Shown here piece after piece: positions 8,529-16,506 of a DNA stretch of 64,000 nucleotides; position 1 is the stretch's first letter; the number at the start of each line of letters is the position of its first letter. The stretch covers positions 682,001 through 746,000 of the forward strand of contig NZ_AFEU01000002.1 in assembly GCF_000262755.1 (NCBI RefSeq). The letters run 5' to 3'. Made by a program: the position numbers and the translations under genes. The DNA is from Bacillus methanolicus PB1 (GTDB lineage: Bacteria; Bacillota; Bacilli; Bacillales; Cytobacillaceae). Under the pieces are notes generated by a model. It was not told where the DNA came from, did no database searches, and saw nothing but the letters and a program-made list of their open reading frames with translations.

Positions 8529-9068
8529 TTACAAATGGGGAAGAATAAGCCCTCCATAGGCAAAAGAAGCGGTAATTAGGAATGCCGGGTGAATCTTCCA
8601 TTTTTCTAAAGCAAGGAACGAAATAAACGCAATAACAAGGGATTGTACAATACCGATAGAAAGGGTTGACTCTTTCATCATTTGCCAAGTTAATATAAAC
8701 ATCATGGCGGCTATTACAGGTTGAATGAATAGCGTCATTCCTTTTACAACCAATGATTGGCGATGCCGCTGAATGATTTTTAAAAGGAAAATAAGAGCGA
8801 AAGCGGATGGAAATACGGTAGCGAACAAGGCGATGGAAAAACCCAGCCATCCGTACACATCATACCCTACATATGCAGCGATTTTAGTAGCGATCGGCCC
8901 CGGCAGAGCGTTCCCTAATGCAAGCATATTGGAAAATTCTTTATTAGTTAACCAATGGTGATGATTAACAATTTCTTCGTACATAAGAGGGATGGAAGCG
9001 GGCCCTCCGCCATAGCCAAGAACATTTGCCAAAAAGAAACCCAAAAATAAACTTATCCAAATATTCAT
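8529..9068 (-). CDS. ywrA: Chromate transporter-like half protein (CHR domain)
   Basis: A 179-residue membrane protein with one CHR domain and about five to six hydrophobic segments. It carries the family signature GGGPASIPLM near residue 21 and ALGNALPGPIATKIAAYVGY near 50. The start ATG overlaps the stop of the upstream partner by four bases (ATGA), so translation is coupled and the two half proteins very probably act as a heteromer. Bacillus species have such split chromate transporters; the true substrate of this pair is not known from the sequence. Order and size match B. subtilis YwrA. Confidence 0.82.
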   Translation of the reverse strand: MNIWISLFLGFFLANVLGYGGGPASIPLMYEEIVNHHHWLTNKEFSNMLALGNALPGPIATKIAAYVGYDVYGWLGFSIALFATVFPSAFALIFLLKIIQRHRQSLVVKGMTLFIQPVIAAMMFILTWQMMKESTLSIGIVQSLVIAFISFLALEKWKIHPAFLITASFAYGGLILPHL

Positions 9069-9643
9069 GCCGATATCCCCTTATATTTAGAATGCCGTTT
9101 GTTTTTTAGTTTAAAATGAGCAGCTCCATAAGCCAGAAATAAAACAATGACAATGGCGGGATGAATAGAAATGATCTTAAGCATTAAAAATGAAACAACA
9201 AAAAGTAGACAACCGACGAATTTTCCTAATCCTTTAACTGTTTTAGAAGCAAACTCATAGGTCATTTGTCCAAGCAAGACAGCAATAACAGGCATAACAG
9301 CCGAGATCATCCCCTTGACGGCAGTTGAATAATTTAGAAAATTTACTATTGTCAGCAAGAAGACCATTGCTAAACAAGTAGGTAAAATATGTGCTGTTAC
9401 ACTTATAAAGGCCCCTATAATTCCTTTCTGTTTATATCCCAAAAAAGCCGCCATTTTTGTAGCAATGGGACCGGGTAATGTATTGGCAATCGCTAATATT
9501 TCCCCAAATTCTTCGTCTTTTAGCCAATGATAGCGGAAAACTGCTTCATAACGGATTAACGGTATAACGGAGGGGCCTCCGCCAAACCCGAAAATCCCCG
9601 TCCGCAGCATGGCGAGTACGAGATCTTTATAACAAGATTTCAC
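9065..9643 (-). CDS. ywrB: Chromate transporter-like half protein (CHR domain)
   Basis: A 192-residue partner of the adjacent CHR protein with the same signatures: FGFGGGPSVIPLIR (about 18-31) and IANTLPGPIATKMAAFLGY (about 52-70), followed by several membrane helices. The start is GTG after GAGGAGG. It is transcribed after the Lrp-type regulator and overlaps the next gene by four bases. Size and order correspond to B. subtilis YwrB. Anion export is the family role; chromate resistance would need testing. Confidence 0.82.
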   Translation of the reverse strand: MKSCYKDLVLAMLRTGIFGFGGGPSVIPLIRYEAVFRYHWLKDEEFGEILAIANTLPGPIATKMAAFLGYKQKGIIGAFISVTAHILPTCLAMVFLLTIVNFLNYSTAVKGMISAVMPVIAVLLGQMTYEFASKTVKGLGKFVGCLLFVVSFLMLKIISIHPAIVIVLFLAYGAAHFKLKNKRHSKYKGISA

Positions 9644-9669
9644 TCTTTTTCCTCCTCATTATTTGTGGA

Positions 9670-10146
9670 TTATAATTTCATGCCCATTCGGCTTTTATAG
9701 CGCTTAATTAAGATTTGACAGTCCACACTTACAACTCCGCGCATCGGATATAGCTTTTTTGTCAAAAAATTTTCCATTTCGTGGTTGTTTTTGAAAATTC
9801 CATGCATATGCAGTTTGCTCGGTCCTGTCATATGATACAAGCTTGTGACACAATTTTCTTTTGCAAGCTGTTCCGCAACCTCTTCTAAATATTGCGGCTC
9901 TACTTCCACATTAAAAAAAGCAGATACGTGAATGCCAATTTTGGTTGGATTAATGACAGTAGTGAACTTTTCGATAACCCCTTTCTCGATTAAATTGTTA
10001 ATACGAGCTTGAACAGCTACACGCGATAAACCGATTTCTTTTCCTAAATCTGTATATGAGATGCGGCTATTTTCATGCAAGCGAGTCAGAATTTTTCTGT
10101 CAATTTCATCAATGTCTAAATTAGGAATGTGGTAATCAGAAAACAA
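9670..10146 (-). CDS. ywrC: Lrp/AsnC-family transcriptional regulator
   Basis: This 158-residue protein has an N-terminal AsnC helix-turn-helix ([37 protein letters not shown], split as residues 12-49) and a C-terminal RAM-like ligand domain ending in '..[20 protein letters not shown]'. Length equals B. subtilis YwrC. The frame is closed by TGA just before TTG 10146, so TTG is the start; GGAGAGGG lies upstream. It heads the ywrCBA-like unit and is divergent from the gamma-glutamyltransferase gene, so it may regulate both directions in response to an amino acid. Confidence 0.85.
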   Translation of the reverse strand: MFSDYHIPNLDIDEIDRKILTRLHENSRISYTDLGKEIGLSRVAVQARINNLIEKGVIEKFTTVINPTKIGIHVSAFFNVEVEPQYLEEVAEQLAKENCVTSLYHMTGPSKLHMHGIFKNNHEMENFLTKKLYPMRGVVSVDCQILIKRYKSRMGMKL

Positions 10147-10381
10147 GCATCATCCCTCTCCTTTCGTTTTGTAAATAAAAATAAAAAATACTTTCCTTTA
10201 GTAAATATATTATCAATATTAATTTCTAAATCAATAAAAATAAATAAATTTAATTTCTAAACGAACAAAAAATGTGTAAAGAAATATGACAAGATTGAAC
10301 AATCTTTTAGCAGAGATTTTTATAATAAGTTCATAATCGAATACAGGGAAAAGCTATGTACCCAAAGGAGGAAGCGGCACT
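10147..10381. promoter_or_regulatory. Divergent ywrC/ywrD control region
   Basis: A very AT-rich region with repeated TAAATTTCTAAA-like words (10205-10265), which may be Lrp-type binding sites. It also contains a TnrA/GlnR box (listed separately). A strong AAAGGAGG precedes ywrD. No certain -10/-35 is assigned. Confidence 0.4.
10275..10291 (+). promoter_or_regulatory. TnrA/GlnR-type box upstream of ywrD
   Basis: TGTAAAGAAATATGACA matches TGTNAN7TNACA perfectly. It is about 91 bases before the gamma-glutamyltransferase start, a distance compatible with activation from around -50 of a transcript start. My recollection is that B. subtilis ywrD also belongs to the TnrA regulon, which would agree. 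Confidence 0.65.
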
Positions 10382-11962
10382 ATGAATCAAACAATTATTG
10401 GAGCGAAAACAATGGTTGTAAGCCCTCATTATTTGGCATCAATAGCTGGGAATGGGGTTTTACGGAAAGGAGGAAATGCTTTTGATGCCGCAGTAGCCGT
10501 GAGTGCCTGTTTAGCTGTAGTGTACCCCCATATGACAGGGCTTGGAGGAGACTCCTTTTGGCTTTTATACAATAAAGGCGATAAAAAAGTACGTGCATAT
10601 AACGGGAGCGGGCATTCGGGTTGCAACGTTACACGTGAGAAATACAGAAGTTTATCCTCCATCCCTTACCGCGGCATTCAAAGTGTAATCACAGTTCCCG
10701 GAATGGTCGACAGCTGGGATGCGATAATAAAAGAATACGGGAGGCTTTCATTGGCAGATGTGTTGGAACCTGCGATTGAATATGCCTCTTCCGGGTTTCC
10801 TTTTTCAAAAGATCAATGGGTACACACGATGAAAAATGTGAATGTTCTGCGTGAATTTCCTGAAACATCATCCATTTTTTTGCCTAATAACCGAGTTCCA
10901 AAAATAAATGAAAAATTTGTCCAGAAAAATTTAGCTAATACGTTAAAAGAACTTGCAGTAAAAGGAAGAGATTATTTCTACAAAGGAGGGTTGGCAAGGC
11001 GCATTTTATCTAGCCTTCAAGAAAAAGGAGGATTATTAACTGATGAAGATTTTGCTGATCATAAAGGGGATTGGGTGGAACCATTAACTTCCTCTTATCG
11101 AGGCTATTCAATGTTTCAAGTACCGCCTAATTCACAAGGATTTGCAGGGCTGATGGCTTTGAATATTTTGGAAAACTTTGATTTTAAAACAATTCCTCAT
11201 GGTTCTTTTGAGTACTATCATTTATTAGTAGAATCGCTGAAAAGAAGTTTTCAAGACCGGAATCAAGTATTAACAGATCCCGAATTTTATTCGATTCCTT
11301 TAGAAAAATTATTAAGTAAGACGTATGCAAAGGAACTGGCGCAGTCCATTCAACTGAAGAAAGCGAGCGAGGTGATGACTTCCCCGATTGGAAGCGACAC
11401 TGCTCATGCGGCTGTAGTAGATGAAGAGGGAAACGCAGTTTCATTTATTCAAAGCCTTTATTTTGAATTTGGTTCGGGAGTTGTTGCAGGGAACACGGGC
11501 ATTCTTATGCAAAATAGAGGTTCTTTCTTCTCGCTTGATCCATCGCATGTTAATTGTCTAGAGCCAAGAAAGAGAACGTTCCATACTCTTATGCCCGCTA
11601 TGGCATTTAAAGATGCTAAGCCGTATATTCTATATGGTACTCAAGGGGGCGAAGGACAGCCGCAAACTCAAACCGCCATTATTACAAGAATGATAGATTA
11701 TTGCATGGACCCTCAACAAGCGATTAACGAACCGAGATTTGTATGGGGAAGAACATGGGGAGAGGAAACACAGGAGTTAAAAATAGAAAGTCGTGTAGAT
11801 CAGGAAGTGATAAATTCGTTGAATAAAGCAGGACATATTGTTAAAGTAGTCGATAAGTTTGATAAAGTAATGGGGCATGCCAATGCAATTTTAATAGATG
11901 ATCAGGGTTTTTTGCAGGGAGGAGTCGATCCGCGGGGGGATGGAGCGGCTATTGGATGGTAA
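10382..11962 (+). CDS. ywrD: Gamma-glutamyltransferase / glutathione hydrolase-like
   Basis: An N-terminal-nucleophile hydrolase of 526 residues, acting on gamma-glutamyl compounds. Family signs are GNAFDAAVAVSACLAVVYPHM (in two stretches, residues 29-50), GLGGDSFW, and the autoprocessing site DTAH with nucleophile Thr340, followed by NRGSFFSLDP and GTQGGEGQPQTQ. The length equals B. subtilis YwrD. No signal peptide is visible, so it is probably cytoplasmic, unlike the secreted Ggt. It is divergent from an Lrp regulator and preceded by a TnrA/GlnR-type box, consistent with glutamate or nitrogen salvage. AAAGGAGG precedes the ATG. Confidence 0.88.
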   Translation: MNQTIIGAKTMVVSPHYLASIAGNGVLRKGGNAFDAAVAVSACLAVVYPHMTGLGGDSFWLLYNKGDKKVRAYNGSGHSGCNVTREKYRSLSSIPYRGIQSVITVPGMVDSWDAIIKEYGRLSLADVLEPAIEYASSGFPFSKDQWVHTMKNVNVLREFPETSSIFLPNNRVPKINEKFVQKNLANTLKELAVKGRDYFYKGGLARRILSSLQEKGGLLTDEDFADHKGDWVEPLTSSYRGYSMFQVPPNSQGFAGLMALNILENFDFKTIPHGSFEYYHLLVESLKRSFQDRNQVLTDPEFYSIPLEKLLSKTYAKELAQSIQLKKASEVMTSPIGSDTAHAAVVDEEGNAVSFIQSLYFEFGSGVVAGNTGILMQNRGSFFSLDPSHVNCLEPRKRTFHTLMPAMAFKDAKPYILYGTQGGEGQPQTQTAIITRMIDYCMDPQQAINEPRFVWGRTWGEETQELKIESRVDQEVINSLNKAGHIVKVVDKFDKVMGHANAILIDDQGFLQGGVDPRGDGAAIGW

Positions 11963-12024
11963 GTGCAATGATTGTTTGTTTTGTAAATACAAATGGAAAG
12001 AAAAAGACAGTAAAAATAAGTAAA

Positions 12025-12071
12025 GAGGCTGTCTCATAAGGGTCTGACCCTTTGGCTTTTAAGACAGCCTC
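12025..12071. repeat. Short MITE-derived hairpin acting as terminator
   Basis: GAGGCTGTCT and AGACAGCCTC form a perfect 10-bp stem. Between them lie CATAAGGGTCTGACCC and TTTGGCTTTTA, the same words that bound the longer elements at 31 and 40.8 kb. This looks like an internally deleted copy. It lies between convergent genes and probably terminates both. Confidence 0.7.
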
Positions 12072-12141
12072 TATTCTAAAAACATGAAAAGATCCTGTTT
12101 ATATAAAGATTTCATCTAAAGAATTAAGTTGAGGAAAAAAT

Positions 12142-13593
12142 TTATTTATCGTTTTTTTTCAACTCCCTCAGCAATTGTGCAAACAGCCGAATCCCTTCGG
12201 AAATGCAATTTGTTTCTGCTCGGCTGTAGGTAAAACGTATATAATTATGCTTCGATCCTAATGTGCTTCCGGGTGCAAAAACGACGCCTTTATTTAGAGA
12301 CTCTTTGAAAAGCAAGTTTTCATCTATTTCCTCATCATTTAATTTACACCAAAGATGTATGCCTCCTTCCGGAACGGAAAAGCTGATTGATCCTTTCAGT
12401 TCCTTTTCTAAGGATCGTACAATCAAGTCCCTTTTAATTTTTAATCCTTCCCTCAAATGTCTGATGTGTTCATCAAAATGCTTGGAACTTAACAACTTTG
12501 CGGCAATTAATTGCGGAAGACCGGGATGGATGAAGTCAAATTGCTGCTTGACATCGGCTAAATGGTTAATAACGGTTTGCGGCCCCAAAATCCAGCCGAT
12601 GCGAAGACCTGAAGCGATAATTTTTGTCAATGAGCTAACATAGAGAACAAGGCCTTCATTATCCATAGATTTCATACTGGCGATGCTTGTACCATCATAA
12701 CCGGTGATACTGTACGGATCGTCTTCTACAATAGCTATCCCGAATTTTGAGCATATGTCAAGTATTCTGCGCCTTCTTTCCAGATCAAGTGTCGTTCCTG
12801 TAGGATTTTGGTAAGTCGGATTCAGGAACAGCATCTTAAGGCGGTGTCTTTTGTGCAGTGTGATAATTTGTTCCGGGTCAATTCCTTTGTTTTCTACTGG
12901 CAATAGATGTGTATGCAAGCCTTCAGAATGGAAAATCGGAAGCGAATAGGCATACGAAGGATCTTCAATTGCAACTGAGTCTCCGGGTTTAAGCAGACCT
13001 CGAATAATGAGATGGATGGCTTGTTGAGCTCCTGATGTAATCAAAAGGGAAGAAGGAGTAGAATCGATCTTTCGATAAACTTTCAAATGCTCGGAAATGA
13101 TTTCTCGCAGTGTGATATTCCCTTGTATGTGTTCATAGCCTAAATCATTGTTTAATTCTATGGAACTATAGGCATCTTGCATTAATTTTACAGGCTGCAA
13201 GTCAGAACTTAACTCTCCTATAGCAAAATTAATAATTTCCTCATCCGCTCGAATGAACCGGTAAATGTTTTGATTTACCGGGTTATTTGGCGGATAGTAG
13301 CCTTGTTTGACATATATATCCCAATTAGGAAATTGTTTTTCGCCGCTCCCCGGCAAATCTCGGATTACTACTGTTCCGCGGCCTACTATGCGATGTACAA
13401 GTCCGGCGGACCTCAGTTCCTCGAAAGCGTAGTTGACCGTACTTCTGTTAACCTTCCATTGATTGGCTAAAACCCGTTCGGAAGGCAAGCGGCTCCCCGG
13501 TGGAAATTCACCGTTTAATATTCTCGATTCCAAATAATTAGCGATTTGTTTATATAAAGGGACTTCACTTGCTCTATTTGGTCTCCACTCCAT
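12142..13593 (-). CDS. MocR-type GntR/aminotransferase regulator
   Basis: A PLP-dependent transcription regulator. The N-terminal GntR winged helix (PLYKQIANYLESRI, RLPSERVLANQWKVNRSTVNYAFEEL in two stretches, residues 10-75) is joined by a linker to a class I aminotransferase fold with NPTYQNPTG, VEDDPYSITGYDG and the PLP lysine in SSLTK. The start is set at ATG 13593 because AAGGAGGTATAAA precedes it; an upstream in-frame ATG has no RBS. It is divergent from the nine-gene Nit1C-like operon with only the 280-base control region between, making it a candidate regulator of that operon. Members often sense vitamins or amino compounds; the ligand here is unknown. Confidence 0.88.
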   Translation of the reverse strand: MEWRPNRASEVPLYKQIANYLESRILNGEFPPGSRLPSERVLANQWKVNRSTVNYAFEELRSAGLVHRIVGRGTVVIRDLPGSGEKQFPNWDIYVKQGYYPPNNPVNQNIYRFIRADEEIINFAIGELSSDLQPVKLMQDAYSSIELNNDLGYEHIQGNITLREIISEHLKVYRKIDSTPSSLLITSGAQQAIHLIIRGLLKPGDSVAIEDPSYAYSLPIFHSEGLHTHLLPVENKGIDPEQIITLHKRHRLKMLFLNPTYQNPTGTTLDLERRRRILDICSKFGIAIVEDDPYSITGYDGTSIASMKSMDNEGLVLYVSSLTKIIASGLRIGWILGPQTVINHLADVKQQFDFIHPGLPQLIAAKLLSSKHFDEHIRHLREGLKIKRDLIVRSLEKELKGSISFSVPEGGIHLWCKLNDEEIDENLLFKESLNKGVVFAPGSTLGSKHNYIRFTYSRAETNCISEGIRLFAQLLRELKKNDK

Positions 13594-13700
13594 TTTATAC
13601 CTCCTTAGTATCATCTTAAAAAATCAAACTCGAAAATAGAGAACTGAAAGAATCCTTTTTAAAAATTTTAGAGTAAAAATGAATATTTCCTCAATCTAAT

Positions 13701-13717
13701 TGTAAGAAAATCTTACA
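13701..13717 (+). promoter_or_regulatory. TnrA/GlnR-type box 1, Nit1C-like operon
   Basis: TGTAAGAAAATCTTACA is a perfect TGTNAN7TNACA match and nearly perfectly symmetric. It lies about 160 bases before the radical SAM gene and 108 bases from the divergent MocR start, so it could serve either direction. Confidence 0.72.
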
Positions 13718-13783
13718 TTGGTCGGCAAAAAAACAGAAGAAATGGCTCGTTACATATTCATTATTACGCATTATTATATTTAA

Positions 13784-13800
13784 TGTAAAAAGAAATAACA
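13784..13800 (+). promoter_or_regulatory. TnrA/GlnR-type box 2, Nit1C-like operon
   Basis: TGTAAAAAGAAATAACA matches TGTNAN7TNACA. A TATATG at 13824-13829 could be a -10 element; the box would then be centred roughly 45 bases upstream of a transcript start, near the usual position of TnrA activation sites. Confidence 0.65.
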
Positions 13801-13843
13801 TATAAGGTAATGAAAAATCACATTATATGAAGTTATGAAACTA

Positions 13844-13860
13844 TGTAATGAAATTTTACA
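13844..13860 (+). promoter_or_regulatory. TnrA/GlnR-type box 3, Nit1C-like operon
   Basis: TGTAATGAAATTTTACA matches TGTNAN7TNACA and ends 16 bases before the first start codon, next to the GGGGGG ribosome binding site. A site this far downstream would fit repression, for example by GlnR under nitrogen excess. Confidence 0.65.
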
Positions 13861-13876
13861 TTAATGGGGGGATTGT

Positions 13877-15004
13877 ATGAGCTTAAGTGAAAAAGTGAAA
13901 CAAGAAGCCGTGCATGCTGATCGCTTGGAATCCTTGCTCGTAGACATTCAGAATAAGGGGCTGCGGACTGAGGGGCTTACAAAGGGAGGCAGAAGAGGGG
14001 GAGCTGGACCGACAGATGACCAGGCTTTTCTGCTTCAGGGACAGGCTGTTATGATCCCGACTCTGAATGGTCCGGCAGAGAACTCTCCTTATTCTTTAGC
14101 TCAAGGATCCTCCGGTCTGTCGCTTCAATATGAAGGAAAGTCTTTGCCGTTTACTTTTCTGGAAACTGTTCGGCGGCCTAAATTTTATGAATTAAGCACA
14201 AAGGATGGAATTCCCTATAACAAAATTGCCGTCCTTCACGGAGCAGATGTCCTGGCAAGCACCGTCATTCAAAGCTGTATCCGCTGGGCGCCGGGTAAAC
14301 GATGCAAATTTTGTGCCATTGGCCATTCTTTGGAGCAGGGAAGCACCATTGCCCAGAAAAAACCGGAGCAGCTTGCCGAAGTGGTGAAAGCGGCGGAAGA
14401 GCTTGATGGAATTAAGCACATTACGTTAACTACAGGAACACCTAACGAAACAGACCGCGGGGCTCTGTATTTGGCTGAATGTGTAAGAAGCATTCGTAAA
14501 GTAAGCCAGCTCCCCATTCAAGTTCAGTGTGAGCCTCCGAATGACGATTCATTGTATCAAGTATTAAAAGATGCGGGCGCAAATTCAATTGGCCTCCATG
14601 TAGAGTCATTTGATGAAGAAGTCCGAAAAAAAGTGATGCCGTCCAAATCCGAGATTTCGCTTGAAGTGTATTTCCAAGCATTTGAAAAAGCAGTGGATGT
14701 CTTCGGCAGAAATCAAGTAAGCACATATGTCATTATCGGGCTTGGAGAGGACTTGGAAAAAACGGTTGAAGGATGCCGAAGGGCAGCCAGGTTAGGTGTC
14801 TATCCATTCGTTGTTCCGCTTCGTCCTCTCCGTGGAACGGAGCTGGAAAACACGGCCCCTCCTTCGAGTGATTTGATGCTTGAAGTTTACCGCCGGGTGG
14901 CCGCTGTACTGCAGGAAGAGAATTTATCCTCTGCAAACAGCATGGCCGGATGCGCGAAATGCGGTGCTTGTTCCGCTATTTCATTATTTGAAAAATCAGG
15001 ATAA
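13877..15004 (+). CDS. MSMEG_0568/Sll0785-family radical SAM protein (NitD-like)
   Basis: First gene of a nine-gene operon. The 375-residue protein matches what I know of the MSMEG_0568 radical SAM family throughout (GADVLASTVIQSCIRW, IQVQCEPPNDDSLY, GLHVESFDEEV, GRNQVSTYVIIGLGED). The cluster cysteines are Cys134, Cys143 and Cys146, so spacing is C-X8-C-X2-C instead of the usual CX3CX2C. A C-terminal CAKCGAC (Cys359, 362, 365) could bind a second iron-sulfur cluster. The product of this enzyme is unknown; the family belongs to the Nit1C gene cluster, which has been linked to growth on cyanide nitrogen and nitrogen starvation. ATG follows GGGGGG. Three TnrA/GlnR-type boxes lie upstream. Confidence 0.88.
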   Translation: MSLSEKVKQEAVHADRLESLLVDIQNKGLRTEGLTKGGRRGGAGPTDDQAFLLQGQAVMIPTLNGPAENSPYSLAQGSSGLSLQYEGKSLPFTFLETVRRPKFYELSTKDGIPYNKIAVLHGADVLASTVIQSCIRWAPGKRCKFCAIGHSLEQGSTIAQKKPEQLAEVVKAAEELDGIKHITLTTGTPNETDRGALYLAECVRSIRKVSQLPIQVQCEPPNDDSLYQVLKDAGANSIGLHVESFDEEVRKKVMPSKSEISLEVYFQAFEKAVDVFGRNQVSTYVIIGLGEDLEKTVEGCRRAARLGVYPFVVPLRPLRGTELENTAPPSSDLMLEVYRRVAAVLQEENLSSANSMAGCAKCGACSAISLFEKSG

Positions 15005-15022
15005 AAGACATGGGGGGAAATA

Positions 15023-15532
15023 ATGAAATTCTGCGAGATTAGAGCAGCTGAAAGCAAAGAAGAAATTCAGAAAGCTTTAGAGTTAAGACGAATGGTATTT
15101 GTGGATGAACAGCACATGTTTGAGGAGAATGATTTGGATGAGTTTGATGACGGGGCAATTTATTTAAATGCCTGGTCGCGAAGAAAAGACCTTCTCATAG
15201 GAACGGTCCGCTGTTATCGCGATAAAGAGAAGCCGAATGTATGGTGGGGAGGAAGGCTTGCTGTGCACCCGGATTACCGGACGAGAGGGATTGGAGTCTA
15301 CTTAATTCGGGCTGCTGTTGACACTGTCAAAAAACAACAGGCCAGCCGCTTTTTAGCATCCGTTCAACTTCAAAATATTGAATTGTTCAAAAAATTAGGA
15401 TGGGAGCCAATAGGAGAATCGTTTGTCTTCCATGGGCATCCTCATCAAATCATGGAGGTAGATTTTAATGTGTTTCATGCATCGCCATCACAATCCGCAG
15501 GACGGAAGCAACAAGCAGTTGAAGCATTGTGA
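15023..15532 (+). CDS. MSMEG_0567-type GNAT acetyltransferase (NitE-like)
   Basis: This 169-residue GNAT-fold protein has RRMVFVDEQHMFEEND near residues 24-39, the acetyl-CoA loop region GGRLAVHPDYRTRGIGVYL (86-104), and FKKLGWEPIGES (about 123-134). These details agree with the GNAT family found in Nit1C clusters. The acceptor is unknown. AUG follows GGGGGG 18 bases after the radical SAM stop. The last 65 bases of the gene overlap the start of the next gene in another frame, so their expression should be tightly linked. Confidence 0.83.
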   Translation: MKFCEIRAAESKEEIQKALELRRMVFVDEQHMFEENDLDEFDDGAIYLNAWSRRKDLLIGTVRCYRDKEKPNVWWGGRLAVHPDYRTRGIGVYLIRAAVDTVKKQQASRFLASVQLQNIELFKKLGWEPIGESFVFHGHPHQIMEVDFNVFHASPSQSAGRKQQAVEAL

Positions 15533-16442
15533 ATCGTCTGACGGGGAGAACAAATATCGCTTACAGGAAGAAAAGCCTCTGACCATGGGGTTTGGCAGAA
15601 AAGTTTATAGCGCCCATAATCATGTCGGTGTTTTAGATCCGTGGCCATTTTATGAATCGGAAGAACCGATTTCGCCTGCGGATCCCGGACCTGCGACTTC
15701 TGAGGAATTGACCCGGTTTATGGAATGCAGGGGGATGGAGAAATGTCTCATCATTCCTAATTACGGGATTCCTGTTCAAGAACAGCCTTTCAAGCTTAAT
15801 GAACTGGTTGTTCAGCTGTGCCGGGAAGGCAAGGGCCGGGTTGCCGGTGCATTATGGGTATCCGGATTGCCGCAGAACCGTGAATTAACGGAAAAAGCCT
15901 TTACTTTGCTGGATGAACCGGGCATTCGCGGCTTGAAGATGAGCTATTTGCTGGGAGGCACTCCCGACCCGAGAAAATGGGACGAAGCAACAATGAAACT
16001 CCATGAAAAGATTTTCCGCGAGGCAAGAGAAAGAAATATTCCGATTCATTTTCATACAAGCCCGGGAGGCAATTCAGATATCACCAATTATTTTGAGTTG
16101 ATCAAACGTTACGGCAAAGATCTTAAAATCCATTTGGTTCATATGGGTGGAGGCGTGAGCGGCCATATCCGGCTTATATCCCAATGGAAAGATCTTATTG
16201 AAGGCGGGTACCAAGTCTATATTGACTCAAGCTGGGCAATCGGCTTTGCCGTACGTAAGCTTTTGAAGGAAATAGATCAGACAGGAATCGGTATCGATCG
16301 CTTTTTATTCGGTTGTGATGAGCCTTGGAGCGATTATGAAGGTGAGTTTTGGAAAATTCAAGGCGCCCCAATCTCCGATGAAATTAAAGAACGGGTTTTT
16401 TGGGCAAACGCAGAAGAACAATATTTCAGCAAGTTGGCTTAA
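15468..16442 (+). CDS. Amidohydrolase-2 family metal-dependent hydrolase
   Basis: A TIM-barrel hydrolase of 324 residues. Candidate metal ligands are HNH in YSAHNHVG (about 49-51), HFH in IPIHFHTSPGG, His in LVHMGGG and Asp in FGCDEPW. Members hydrolyse or decarboxylate small C-N and C-C compounds; the substrate is unknown. The chosen start at 15468 lies inside the GNAT gene, because GGAGGT at 15454-15459 is spaced eight bases from it. The next in-frame ATG (15585) has no good RBS. That gives an additional 39-residue polar N-terminus that is unusual for the family, so the start is not certain. This gene is not part of the canonical Nit1C set I know, but is embedded between two that are. Confidence 0.78.
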   Translation: MCFMHRHHNPQDGSNKQLKHCESSDGENKYRLQEEKPLTMGFGRKVYSAHNHVGVLDPWPFYESEEPISPADPGPATSEELTRFMECRGMEKCLIIPNYGIPVQEQPFKLNELVVQLCREGKGRVAGALWVSGLPQNRELTEKAFTLLDEPGIRGLKMSYLLGGTPDPRKWDEATMKLHEKIFREARERNIPIHFHTSPGGNSDITNYFELIKRYGKDLKIHLVHMGGGVSGHIRLISQWKDLIEGGYQVYIDSSWAIGFAVRKLLKEIDQTGIGIDRFLFGCDEPWSDYEGEFWKIQGAPISDEIKERVFWANAEEQYFSKLA

Positions 16443-16458
16443 GAGCAAATGCTCTTTA
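16441..16458 (+). other. Small intra-operon hairpin
   Basis: AAGAGC and GCTCTT form a six-base stem with a four-base loop directly at the amidohydrolase stop codon. There is no T-run, so it could be an mRNA-stabilising or processing structure and not a terminator. Confidence 0.35.
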
Positions 16459-16506
16459 ACCATAAATTATTTTTCAAATGAAATGATTATTTAGGAGGTT
16501 ATGAAA

